DNA of 64,000 bases from Nitzschia sp. DOCU1. Lineage: Eukaryota; Bacillariophyta; Bacillariophyceae; Bacillariales; Bacillariaceae. How positions within the stretch are numbered: position 1 is the first letter of the stretch; each line of letters starts with the position of its first letter. This document shows positions 40,901 through 51,434 of this stretch, piece by piece. The notes beneath the pieces were generated by a model. It worked only from the letters and a program-made list of their open reading frames with translations. It was not told the DNA's origin and made no database searches. Position numbers and translations under genes: made by a program. The stretch is from assembly GCA_951394045.1 (NCBI GenBank), contig OX595989.1, positions 1,550,001 to 1,614,000 on the forward strand, in the 5' to 3' direction.

Positions 40901-41339
40901 ATTCATAATCGTGTTCATCTCGTGGATACGTCATTTTTTGCGTCTTGTTATTGTAGCGATAGCGAGCACTCAAATTGTCATAGACCAAAATCCCTGAAGC
41001 CTTGTACCACTGCTTGGCCGCATAGAGTTTGCGTTCAAAGGTACAGACGCCACGCGGAACTAGCATGATCCAAGGTTCATGATCTTCGACGGGTGTGACA
41101 TTTTTATTTTGAGGATTGTAGTATTCGCAAAGCAATTCATCGTAGGCCGGAGAATGGACGAGTAGACCTTGAAGGCGTTCGGCTTCACTGCCAAATACGG
41201 CCCGTTTGGCCATCCAATCCTTATCTTCGCCTTCGATACTGACAATCACATCGGGAGTGGCGGCGTGAACAAGAACAGTGTGGAGTAGCCATACTATTAT
41301 AAAAGTCAGCGGTGATGATGATATCGGGTAGAACGCCAT
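37953..41339 (-). CDS. Signal-peptide-peptidase-like (SPPL) aspartyl protease with PA domain and long C-terminal tail
   Basis: Three exons on the minus strand: 41339-39688, 39641-39220, 39145-37953; product 1088 residues. A signal peptide is followed by a luminal PA domain (PWIMLVPRGVCTFERKLYAAK), a membrane segment, a long charged cytosolic loop with lysine runs, and the multi-pass protease core: FFYDIFFVFLTP (first Asp), LLGLGDIVLPGYLIAF (second Asp, split by an intron) and GQPALLYLVP (PAL). All three catalytic signatures are intact. After the last membrane segment comes a 300-residue cytosolic tail: RG-rich, two 31-residue SPSK repeats (868-898 and 899-927), and an end (about 1004-1080) DVCFGS...FSRTILKSIYQR...GGWREASKGETRIEISK that resembles the diatom-expanded DUF6824 domain. 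SPPL proteases cut type II membrane proteins. Confidence 0.9.
38439..38618. repeat. Two 93-bp tandem repeats inside the SPPL tail
   Basis: Copies at about 38526-38618 and 38439-38525 (the second slightly shortened) encode VRSASPSKNRPGRSVSPSKD and VRSSSPGKNRPQRSVSPSKD, keeping the reading frame. Confidence 0.88.
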
Positions 41340-41906
41340 TCTGCAATTGTAGAAAATGTTCTCGCGCAAGAACGACAGAAAAAGGCAAAGACTGCGGAAG
41401 GAAACCGGCAACACCCAAAGGAGAGAGCGTCGCTTTGTCGAAGGCCTTGTTATTACTGTGGCTGGATGGTAGACTGTTTTAGTGATACGACAAAAGGAAG
41501 CAAGACCACACGGGTCATCATCCTCCAAGATGGCAACGAAAGAAAACATGAGCCCCCTTTTACAAAAAAAAAAGAGATCAAGCCTTCAAGCTTTCTCGTT
41601 GGGCATCATCGCCGGGACTTTTCTCCCGACTCCCCTCGTCCGCGGTTCGCCCCTTCCCTGCAGGGCGGCACGTGACCAAAGGTCCACGGGTCGATCGTGT
41701 CACGAGTGGCAGGAATACCCGTAAATAACCGTTAAATCTTTTGCGCCCCGCCCCGCGCCATTTTGGCGAATCGGCTCGCGCCACACACGTCTGTCGCATT
41801 TCCGAACCGGTGTGGTGGCACTTGCATCCTTTTTTGTTGCCATTGTCATTGTTGTGCTTGCACCATCCATTTCCTTCCAGTTGCTTCTACCACTAAAGCA
41901 ATCACC
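41340..41906. promoter_or_regulatory. Divergent intergenic region, SPPL / CYP51
   Basis: About 570 bp between divergent start codons. A CACGTG palindrome (41669-41674, GGCACGTGACC) is present, a core site for bHLH-type factors. The rest has an A-run (41564-41574) and no other recognised element. Confidence 0.45.
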
Positions 41907-43509
41907 ATGGAGATGACGACTCTCTTACAGCAGGTCCTTTCCAGCCCCTGGCACATGGCAGGTGCCTTGGTAGTGGCCTACGCCGTTCATTCCTTGTTTT
42001 CCACCCTGACTCGCCCCAAGAATCTTCCGCCCTTTTATTCCGAAGCGGGCTACATTCCCTGGTTGGGTTCCTTGTTGCAATTCGCGACTGGCCCCCGCCA
42101 ATTCTTGCAACGAGCGGCTCTTCAGTGTGGCAATGTCTTTACCATTCAACTCTTTGGCAAGAGCATGACCTTTTTGACGGGCAGTGAAGGGCATGCGCAT
42201 TTTTTCAAACAACGCGAACACGTCTTTGATATTCGCGAGGCCTATGCCATGACCGTCATTACGTTTGGACCTGGCGTGTGCTATGATTGTCCTCAATCCA
42301 TCATGGCACAACAATTTGCCTTTTTTAAAGATGGCCTGAGTGATGAATCGTTCAAGAGATACATGGACTTGGTTCAGGATGAAGTGGCCACCTATTTTGA
42401 GCAAGAGTGGGGCGATTCTGGAGAAGCGGATTTGCTTCAGAGTTTGTCGGATTTGTACACTTTGACGAGCAGTCGATGTTTGTTGGGAGATGAGATTCGA
42501 AAATTATGGAAAAATTCGGGCATGGCCGAACATTACTGTAAGTATACTATTGTTGTGGTGTGGCTGTGTTGCTGATGCCGAGTTAGGCTCACATGTTTAT
42601 CGCTCGCATGCAACAGTGGCATTGGATCATTCCTTTGTTCCCATTCTCTTCTTTTTTCCTTGGATTCCAAACCCCCACCGATCCAAGTGCATTGCCGCAC
42701 GAAATCTCTTTACCAAGCTCTTTCAACAAGTTATTGATGAGCGCAATGCCAAGCAAGCCAGCGAGCCCAACTATGTTCCACCGGGTGACTTTTTGCAAGT
42801 CCTCATGCAAGCCAAGTACAAGGATGGTAGAGCCTTGACGACCACAGAAATTACGGGTATTCTCATTGGTGTCTTGTTGGGTGGACAACATACTTCCAAT
42901 GTTACAGGAACGTGGTTACTCTCGCACTTGCTCAAGGATGAGACGTGGATGCAGAAGGTATTGGAAGAACAAAAGGAACTCTTTTCCAAAAAGAAGAACA
43001 CCAATTCTTTGCATCCCAACACTTTGACCTACGAAGAAGTCCAAAATATGCCCATTTTTGATCAAGTCTTGTCGGAAACCTTGCGTTTGCACCCTCCCTT
43101 TTTTCAGTTGAGTCGCACTGCCAAGGAAGATACCGTCTTTCAAGGAAAGGTCATTCCCAAGGGCCACATTGTCAACATTTCTCCTGGTGCCGCTCATCGA
43201 TTGCCGGAATTGTGGGGTGATGATGCAGAATCCTTTGATCCTGATCGATTTACGGCTGAAGCCAAAAAGGAACACAAACCCTATGCTTGGATTCCCTTTG
43301 GTGGCGGTATGCATCAATGTGGTGGACGCAAATTTGCATGGAATTCTCTAAAAGTGAGTTTGAGTTGGTTGTTGCGCAATTACGAATTGGAGTTTGTCGG
43401 TAAAGGTGCGAACCAACTGCCCCCGGAGGATTATACCACCATGGTGGTGTCGCCTTCCAGTTCCTACTGTCGTGTCAAGTATCGACGACGCACAACACCA
43501 GCAGTGTAA
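41907..43509 (+). CDS. CYP51: Sterol 14-alpha demethylase, cytochrome P450 CYP51
   Basis: Two exons, 41907-42537 and 42617-43509, split inside a leucine codon by a 79-nt intron; product 507 residues. An N-terminal membrane anchor (MAGALVVAYAVHSLF) precedes LPPFYSEAGYIPWLGS. CYP51 traits: YAMTVITFGPGVCYD in the B' helix/BC loop, GVLLGGQHTSNVTGTW in helix I, ETLRLHPP (ExxR), and the heme loop FGGGMHQCGGRKFA with the ligand cysteine. It removes the 14-alpha methyl from sterol precursors at the ER, giving sterols. The residue after the heme cysteine is G, as usual (CxG). Confidence 0.94.
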
Positions 43510-43603
43510 AAAGGAAACATTTGTAGAGACAGGAAATTTGCTTCGAACTATCGACTTCTCTATGTATCATTTAGAACTGCATTCTATGGAGGCGCGCTCA
43601 ACG

Positions 43604-44830
43604 TTACACCGGCGCTAGTGTGGCGTTGGCACTGGCTTGTCGAGCCACTCGCACTTGGTCATAGAAATGAGCAAGATCGTCAATGTCCTTGTCGGACCGC
43701 TGCATCTTCAAATAATGCAGCAGCAACTGACTGTAAACATCCATTTTTCCTGGATAGCAATTATGCAAGCAATCTCCTTGATGAGCCCGATGCTCATCGG
43801 GACGAAGGACGTTCAGGTAGTAAGCATCCAGAACTTCAAAACCATCTCGACCGAGTCCTTGATATAACATCTCCAAGACTAGGTTGTTTTGTCGTTGGTA
43901 GTCGTCCCAGTGATATTTTATGGTGCGTTCATTGTAGTTGGATTGGTTGGCAATCCATGCTTCCATGGCCGCCAAATCATTGTTTGGTCTCGTAAAATTG
44001 TTTTGATCACATAGAGGATGTCCCGGCACTGACGTTCTCCAAAACAAGTGGCACTTGATACCAAGGTTTTGGCATGTCTCTTTCCATTCCTTGAGCTCTT
44101 CAATGTTCCGTCGAATCCCTGCTATGAGTGATGTATCGTTTTGATAGTGGGCACCCCGATTGATGACCACCACTTGTGGGAATGTCTCCTTAATAGCGCT
44201 ACCAAGGTTCGACAAGATATCGTCTCGACGAAATGCTAGACGGGTTTGTCGTCTATCACAGCCAAATTGGACGTGGTTTACATCTTTTTCCTTGGACACG
44301 AATTGGGAAGATTGGTGTATTCTGAGTCCAAGAAGTTGGCCCAATGACGAATAATGTTCCCAACTGAGAGAGTCTCCCGCGATCAGCACCGTGCCCAAAA
44401 TCATTAAAGAGCAAAATTCTGTTTTGTTCCATTCGTTGAACGCACATTGACTGTCGTTGGGTTGCCATCGATGTGTATACCATGTGCCCTTGAATGCTTC
44501 ATCTGGGTAACATCGTAGATGCATGGTTTTTGGAACGTAAGGTGGTCGTTCCATTCGAACCGGAACCCACGATCCATCAATAATTTTATCCCGCTGACAA
44601 AGAGCTTCATCGTTAGTTGCAACCGTGTGATTCTTTGATGACAGTGCGACATTATCATCAATGTAATCCGACAGACTGGTTTGATTCAGGACGACCCCGT
44701 ACTCGAATGCCGCCCATGTTGATTGGAAGGGCAACTTTTCGCCAAGTGACTTCATGATTTCAAGAACATTGAATATCATGATTCCCGGCGAAAGTAGCAC
44801 AAGAAGACGGATAAATTCACTTTGACGCAT
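43604..44830 (-). CDS. PC-esterase / TBL-like polysaccharide O-acetyltransferase candidate
   Basis: 408 residues from the ATG at 44830, which gives a single N-terminal anchor (IRLLVLLSPGIMIFNVLEI); an upstream in-frame ATG at 44917 adds 29 residues. Seen: GTVLIAGDSLSWEHYSSLG, the GDS nucleophile motif, and GDCLHNCYPGKMDVYSQLL, the DxxH motif with its PG. CRYxPDE-type spacing and WVPxRxER match TBL/PMR5 and Cas1-type enzymes. Plant relatives O-acetylate xylan, mannan and pectin in the Golgi; the diatom substrate is unknown. Several NxT/NxS sites support a luminal domain. Confidence 0.87.
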   Translation of the reverse strand: MRQSEFIRLLVLLSPGIMIFNVLEIMKSLGEKLPFQSTWAAFEYGVVLNQTSLSDYIDDNVALSSKNHTVATNDEALCQRDKIIDGSWVPVRMERPPYVPKTMHLRCYPDEAFKGTWYTHRWQPNDSQCAFNEWNKTEFCSLMILGTVLIAGDSLSWEHYSSLGQLLGLRIHQSSQFVSKEKDVNHVQFGCDRRQTRLAFRRDDILSNLGSAIKETFPQVVVINRGAHYQNDTSLIAGIRRNIEELKEWKETCQNLGIKCHLFWRTSVPGHPLCDQNNFTRPNNDLAAMEAWIANQSNYNERTIKYHWDDYQRQNNLVLEMLYQGLGRDGFEVLDAYYLNVLRPDEHRAHQGDCLHNCYPGKMDVYSQLLLHYLKMQRSDKDIDDLAHFYDQVRVARQASANATLAPV

Positions 44831-45681
44831 TGTCGCGAGTGCGATGATTGGAGCAATCACGAAGCTCCTATCTACGTCAGAATGCAAGCGAGAAGTTTCG
44901 ATAACTCTGTGTTCCACAGCTAGAAGTGCATGCTAGATTTTATGAATAAATCGCACGTTTGCACTGCAGGCAGGAGGGAAGATATACCAGGTATGCAGGC
45001 TGGGCGGGAGGAGCACGCAGTTGTGTGGGCCTTTTCTTTGGAGACAAAAAGTGAGGCCATCCCAGTATTGCACCTCTGGTACGAGCATGCCATACCAACG
45101 TGACGCGTCGGCCGTCACGTCGGTCGATAGAAAACCCTTTTGCATACCTACGATGGCGAAAAAATTTCCAGTTCCACGACGTATATTTCTGATATTGTAG
45201 GTATGTAGCTTAGATACCAGGTTCCAAGATATCGTCTCATCGACTGAATTTTGTGTGTGTGAAACGATCGTGAGCCGCCCGGCTACTTTCACCATGTGTC
45301 TTCTTGGCGAACCGACGTGAACTCCTAACAAAAATTCGACGTTGGCGAGCCCGCAAACGTCGAGGAGCTTATGTATGTTACTGTTGTATTGGAAAATCTA
45401 TGCCTCAAACGGCTTGCCAAACGATGTTCTGGTGTCCCGGCATGATCGTTTGCAATTATTAATCTTCGTGTACGTAAGAAAGTAAAACCTATAAACGGGA
45501 AGTAGTGCTCGGGCCCCCTCACAATTTGGTTGTTGCCCAGAAAACTTCAGCCCAAGATCGCATTCACCAGCTTTCGGTGCGCCAAGAGGGTTGAATCGTT
45601 CCGAATACCAATTCCGAATACCAATCGTATCAACAAACTTCCATTGTATGCTCTCTTGATTGTAGTCAGAGTCTCAAGAGA
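44831..45681. promoter_or_regulatory. Divergent intergenic region, PC-esterase / Cys-rich protein
   Basis: About 850 bp. A minus-strand frame at 44933-45331 (132 codons) is open and fairly balanced in composition but has no domain I recognise and may be chance. A direct pair CGAATACCAATTCCGAATACCAATCG lies at 45600-45625. No RNA gene is evident. Confidence 0.35.
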
Positions 45682-48600
45682 ATGGCGGAAGTGTCTGAGA
45701 ATGAAACAAGCGAAATGGTGGCGGAAACAATCGATGTAAAAGGAGGCGAGTCTCAGGATGATAGTGAAAAACCTTCCATCGTGATCAAGGAGGAAAGCCG
45801 CGACGAAGATGACTCTGGCGCTCCCAAAGAGAAGTCGGAAGAAAGGGAGGCTTCGGTGCCAGAGCGTTCGGAACCACCTTCAAAACGATACCAACCAAAA
45901 CCATCGCCGTCTCGAAAGAACAAACAGGTGGTCCCCTCCCATCCTTCGCCCCAGCGGCCTTACATGCATGATAACAGCTATCCTCCATCATACCCCCCAC
46001 CAAATCGAGGACCGTATCCACCACCGCATGTCATGCATGGAGGACCCCGCGGGCACCCACCTCCGAACGCTGGTCCTTTCGCCCCTCCACCGCCGTACTA
46101 TGGTGGTGCACCCCACGATCCTTATCGAGGTCCGCCCCCTCCGCATTACCATCAGTTGCCTCCGCTTCCCCATCCTGGTCAATATGGTCACAGTGGGCAC
46201 TACGGCCATCCTCCAAACATGCCTGGTCGACCTGGTCCGCCTCCGTATCACACAAACCCATATGGTCCTCCATCTTACCCTACGGGTCCTCCTCCGATGG
46301 GGTACCACAGTGGGCATCCTGCTCATGGCGGGAGCTATCATCATCAGATGAATCCTACGCATTCGATGTCTGTAGCGTCCGATAACAATTCGATTTCATC
46401 GTCCAAAAGCAAGGGAAGTCACATCAGCCGTTCGACCAAGTCGTCACACGGTGGCAAGAAGCGAACGATCGAAGGGTTGCACGATACAAAGGATAAAACG
46501 CACACATATGCGTTTCGCAGGACAAACAGCAATGCGAGCAGCAGCAGTACAGTGACAGCGGGCAATAACACTGAGATCCATCCTTTAAAGCAGGATTCTC
46601 CTCGCAAGAGGGATCGATCGAGCTCGAGGGCGTCCCACATTCCACCATACTCCACTTCCAACAATATTTTCGATGAAGAGCGCTTCCACCATAGGAGGGT
46701 CCCGTCGGGAACGTCAACTGCTTCTAGTCTAAGCGTGGGTGGGTTCTCGTTGCATTCGTACGATGGTCCAAGAAGTAAGTCATATTTTTGCTTGTTTGGC
46801 TAATTTGGGTGATTCATTCCCTCTAACTTATGCATCCTCTTTCAGCTGATTCGGTCATCAATGATATCCCTCCTATGATGAAAGCTTCGCCAAAGAGAAG
46901 GAAAGGGGACGACAGCGCGCCGTTGGCTGTTGATACGGGAGTCGATACACCATCGAAAAGCCATAGACGGAAGCATTCTCCTACCGATTCCGCAATCGGT
47001 CATGAGTCGACGAGGTTTGAACAGCTCTCTATGAGCGATAAGGGGAGAGAAGAGAACAATGGAAATAGTCTCTTCATGTCGCTTTCAACTTCCCCGATCA
47101 ACCATCCTGAGGTCGATGCTACACCTCTGAGCAAGAACACAAAGAAGGCCGCTACGAAGATCACTATCAAGACGGACGTCATGGACGACGACGAGGATTC
47201 CGAGGGCAAGGAAGATTCAAAACCATCTCCTTTCCGCAAGCCTTTGCACGGTCGACCCTCAGATACCCCGACGCCCCCTGGTCCAGATGGTATGGCAGAT
47301 TCGGAGATGATGACTGACGAGCATCTTCTGAATCGACATCTCAGAGGGCAAACTTTTACACCGCTGCCGCATCTTTCGGAGCAGTCTGGGGTCTCACCGT
47401 CCAATGCCGGCTTCAACACAATCAATCAAACTTTGTCGTGGAGCATTGCCGGTGACACACCTTCTCTTGAGGATTTGGCTACGTGCAGCTGGGAAGAGCA
47501 TGATAAGGGGGAGAGCAAGCGTCCAGATTCAACCACTTCTCACTTGTCTACATCGACTCGCGAGATGGTCATTAGTCCGCACAACTTTTCTCTCTGGAAA
47601 GAAGAGCACGAAACAACGAAAAAGGGAGAGGACACGTGTGGCAAGGACAACGACACTGTGCGTCTTTCTATGCTCTCGCCTCACTCTGAGATCGGAATGG
47701 CCGTCGAAGGGGAAAGTGGAACGACCACACCCCTCCCGCTCTTCTTTGGTGAGAAGCCAAGTTCTGAAGAACGTGAAAACTTCAACTACGGCAAAAGACC
47801 TAGCAGCATGAAGCATCATCATATGAAGGACGGCGACCCTGAGCTCATCCACAACATGTTTATGTCCAACGGCGGGCGTGGGACAATGAAGCAGCATTAT
47901 CCCAATCCACACTATGGATGGAAACCCGATGGTCACCATGGTGCTCCTCCTACACCTGTTTACGGTTCAAAGCCCCCTACACCACTTTATGCCGGGTCAA
48001 ATGTTGGCTTCGCACGAAGCCCTCTTCATGGTGACGGTCGAGATCACAGAATGATGTTTGGTCATCCGCCTCCACATGGCCATAACGACAGAGTGCGAAA
48101 TTTGCGCGGTAGAGTCCCGCCTGGTTCTCATATGCCTCCGATGCCTTTGCACATCCCTCCTCCCATGTCGGCTCATCACCCGTTGACTTCCCCAATGGGC
48201 CTGGGGCAGCACGGCAAACCTATGTGGAGCCCACACCATGGAATGCCACCACCGATGGCAAGCCCTCACCACATGTCCCCTATGGACATGTCGCAATCGA
48301 AAAGGAAGTGTGCGCCTCTTAAACCCCCTATTCCTTCCAAATACCAAGGGGACATGGAAAAGGTGAAGAATGCTTCTGTGCCAGAATTTACTAGCCTTGT
48401 CAACTTCCCTGCGCACATGTCACAGAAGCAATCGGTGAATCTTCCGGAGGGAATGCGTTGCTGCGTGATGTGCGGCCAAGCCTGTCCATGCTCTAATGGA
48501 ACCAAGAAAAAGCCCTGTCCCTCCGGCAAAGGCAAGAGCGACAGCAGTCTTGCTCCACGAAGCAGCAATGGACAAGATTCGGGAATGATGGGAGACAAGT

Positions 48601-48860
48601 CAAACTATGCAATAATCCCGACTCAGAATAAGGGTTTATGTACGCTTTGTGACGTGAACGTATGGGTTGTGGTGAACACTGGTCTGGAGATCAAGTGGTG
48701 CAAAGGATGCAAGAATTTCCGTCCTTGGGCCGCATTTGGAGACAAGGGACTTGCCACCAAGTGTCTTCGGTGCCGCGAAAGACAGCGTGAAAAGTATGCG
48801 CTACAGAAAGAGGAGAAGGAAAAGGTTCGAGTTGTAAAGGGGACAAAAACCAAGGGGTAG
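45682..48860 (+). CDS. Large low-complexity protein with C-terminal cysteine-rich zinc-binding region
   Basis: Two exons, 45682-46774 and 46846-48860, phase 1, 71-nt intron; product 1035 residues. The N-terminus is acidic, then a Pro/Tyr/Gly/His-rich region (NRGPYPPPHVMHGG type) of about 150 residues, serine-rich stretches, and a second Pro/His/Met-rich region. The last 130 residues hold CCVMCGQACPCSNG and, separately, CTLCDVNVWVVVNTG...WCKGCKNFRPWAAFG...ATKCLRCRERQREKYA, three CxxC knuckles that should bind zinc. The last module has a C-x2-C ... F ... C-x2-C-x-R-Q pattern like small zinc ribbons of RNA- or chromatin-linked proteins. I do not recognise a named family. Confidence 0.82.
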
Positions 48861-48988
48861 ATTAAACGACGAACAACATTAAGCAGGAGTTGCGACTTCG
48901 CCATTCCGAGAAAAGGCGCCCGGCGCGAGGCAGGCCAAGATCTCACCACCTAGTAGATACTAAAATGAGAAGAAATATTTTATGACAA

Positions 48989-50866
48989 CTATTTGATCTC
49001 GTAGCTGTGTTGAGGCGCTGAGTGAGCCTTTCCTCGTCCACCTCTCCCACCATGACCGTGCCCCCTACCGCCTCTTCCTCCATCTCCTCGTCCACCACGC
49101 CCTTTTGAAGAGTCGTCGCTGTGATGATGCCCCCTTCCTCCTTCTCCTCGTCCGCCGCGTCCCTTGGAAGAGTCATCGTTTTGATGACGGCCGCCACCAC
49201 CATGGTCATTACTATGATCATGATCTCCTCGCCCTCCTTCGCCGCCGCCTCTCCCCCGTCCACGACCACCACGACCTCCACCTCGTTGTTGTTGCGATCG
49301 AGGACCAGCGCCACTACCTCCCCTACCACCATTGTCCGCAGCAGTAGCAGCACGATCACCACCACCTCGGCCTCTTCCACCACCTCCACGGTGCCCCCGA
49401 CCACCACCACCCCGACCTCCACCTCGAGATCGATCATTGCTCCCTACAGAGGAATGTTCGTCGTGGTCGCCGCGTCCTCTGCCACGACCGCCCCCTCGTC
49501 CACGACTGCTCCGTCGATTGTTTTTTCGCTTTCGATTTCTAGTATCCTTGGAACCTTTGGACGTAATGGATGTTTCTTCTCCATCATGTGTTGTTGCGTG
49601 GCTAGTTTCGTCATCGTCGTCTTCTCCGCCGCCAGTATGGTCCTCCTCTTCGTGATGCTGCTGCTTGTCGGCATCCACTGCATCAGCATGGGCATCTCCT
49701 ACTTTTGCTTGGCTACTAGCAGTCGGTGCCGGCTCGGTGCTACTGCTGCTAGGTCGTCGTTTGGAAAATCGAACGCTTCCATCAGGTTGCAATTCCCCTC
49801 GCGGTGGTTGTTGTTGTTGTTGTGGTGGTGGTGGCGGTGCCCGAATAGTCAGATTATGCATTTGCTTTTCCACATTCTTGTAGGATGCCCCCGAGTTTTT
49901 ACTAGTTCGAACATCGTCACTTTTCTTATTCTTTTCATGATTGTTGTTGCTGTTGCCGCGTGGCCACCGTCCCTCGTTATCTTTGCTATTATCTTTGCTC
50001 CCCTGCCCCTGCTGCTGAGACGCTGACTTATCCCTTGACAAAATTTGAAGGGGTTGTACTCGCTTGGGCGACGAGACAGAGGATGGTGACAGGTGCGGCA
50101 GTGGTTGTCCAGATAAGGCAGCTCGTTGCAAGCTCGTCTTGGCAGGTGGTGAAGGCGGTGCTTCTTCTTGTAAATGACTAACAGCTTCCTTGAGGGCCGA
50201 CAATTGCGATTGACGACGTTTTCGCTTTTCTTCCAGGGCCAAAGCTTCTTGCTGCTTCACCAAAGTCTGTCGTTCCTTTCCTTCTTGTTCCATCTTGGCA
50301 CGCCGTTGTGCCATCCAAGCACTTCCATCGACAGTTGCAGCAGCTGTGGGCTCGCCTATAAAGAAATATGAAAATGCAATTAGGCAAAAGGGTGGATTCC
50401 AGAGAGAAAAATCAGACAAACAAATCTTACCTGAAAAGCGAGAGGACTCTTTGGCCATTTGCCTCCAATCCTTGGGTTGTTCGTGATGACGCCCACGACC
50501 GCCACCACGACCCCCATCACCACCTCTTCCTCCACCTCGGTGAATGTCCCGATCACCTCGACCTCTTCCACCACCACCTCCACCAAACGCGCCGCGATCT
50601 TGTGGATGCTGATGGTGATTATGATTATGGAACCCATGACTGTCCGAGTGGCGACCACCACCGCCCCTGCCATGACCTCTACCACCACCATGATGAAAAC
50701 CACCCGATTCCTCGGGTGGTGGCAAGGGAGCCGGTGTAGGACGATGCTCCAACTCGTCTTGGATATCATCCATGGTCTTTTCATGATGATGTTGTTGTTG
50801 AGACGGGGGGACGTACTCTTCTTCGGATTCACTGTCCGAATCGGCCCATCTCATTCCAGACGCCAT
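48989..50866 (-). CDS. RGG-rich putative RNA-binding protein
   Basis: Exons 50866-50431 and 50355-48989; product 600 residues. The 75-nt intron (GTAAGA...TATAG) has no stop and a length divisible by three, so retention would add 25 residues of hydrophobic sequence. The protein begins MASGMRWADSDSESEEEYVPP, has an RGG/HG region, then a charged helical stretch (MAQRRAKMEQEGKERQTL), a Ser/Pro region, an acidic patch and a long C-terminal RGG tract (RGGGRGRGRGG type) to the end. RGG tracts bind RNA and drive condensates. The opening RWADSDSE... pattern is found in some eukaryotic translation-linked proteins; no folded domain is visible. Confidence 0.85.
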   Translation of the reverse strand: MASGMRWADSDSESEEEYVPPSQQQHHHEKTMDDIQDELEHRPTPAPLPPPEESGGFHHGGGRGHGRGGGGRHSDSHGFHNHNHHQHPQDRGAFGGGGGGRGRGDRDIHRGGGRGGDGGRGGGRGRHHEQPKDWRQMAKESSRFSGKICLSDFSLWNPPFCLIAFSYFFIGEPTAAATVDGSAWMAQRRAKMEQEGKERQTLVKQQEALALEEKRKRRQSQLSALKEAVSHLQEEAPPSPPAKTSLQRAALSGQPLPHLSPSSVSSPKRVQPLQILSRDKSASQQQGQGSKDNSKDNEGRWPRGNSNNNHEKNKKSDDVRTSKNSGASYKNVEKQMHNLTIRAPPPPPQQQQQPPRGELQPDGSVRFSKRRPSSSSTEPAPTASSQAKVGDAHADAVDADKQQHHEEEDHTGGGEDDDDETSHATTHDGEETSITSKGSKDTRNRKRKNNRRSSRGRGGGRGRGRGDHDEHSSVGSNDRSRGGGRGGGGRGHRGGGGRGRGGGDRAATAADNGGRGGSGAGPRSQQQRGGGRGGRGRGRGGGEGGRGDHDHSNDHGGGGRHQNDDSSKGRGGRGEGGRGHHHSDDSSKGRGGRGDGGRGGRGHGHGGRGGRGKAHSAPQHSYEIK

Positions 50867-51434
50867 TTTTGGATAGTTGAATAATAGCTCAGTAGCTGCT
50901 AGCTGGCAAGTAAGAAAAGTGTATAATCACAAGAATAGTCAAATAGACAAATGCAATCGATAGCTGCAATGATGATGGGGCAAGCTATCACCTTAGGCCA
51001 GGATGCCAAACGGCGATCGTGCGATCGTGGTGACGCGGCTGCAAGATCTTTTTGTCGGGTGGATCCTGGCCGAGAGGCGGGCACGCGTCTCCGTTGCGCG
51101 CGGGCCTATACTGCTACATGTGTGCCAATCGTTGTTTCGCCATCGATAGACTACTTGAGTATGTACAGTTGTTTTTATCGTACTAGTAATAGAGTGATGG
51201 ATAAAGCCAACTCAACGAAAGAAAATAGCTATATCTGGACTGCTCGAGAGGGGTCGCAACGACAACTTTCTAAACTAGCTACTAGAATCAGTCCAAGAAA
51301 GGCTCAAAAGATCCAACAGAAGCAGCAGCAGCAGCGCAGCCAGGCTCCGTCTCAGTGGTGCTTGTACTTGACTGAAATATCATACATCATACGTACGTAC
51401 TTCGTATATTCCTTAAAGCACAAGTTACTCCTTT
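50867..51434. promoter_or_regulatory. Intergenic region upstream of the RGG gene
   Basis: About 570 bp between the RGG start codon and the TrpRS stop codon. A CAG run (about 51320-51335) is present. I see no gene. Confidence 0.4.

Noticed and set aside
49121..50026. A 301-codon plus-strand frame rich in Ser, Thr and Ala
   Set aside because: It is antisense to the RGG repeats, where GGN codons read as Pro, Thr and Ser on the other strand.
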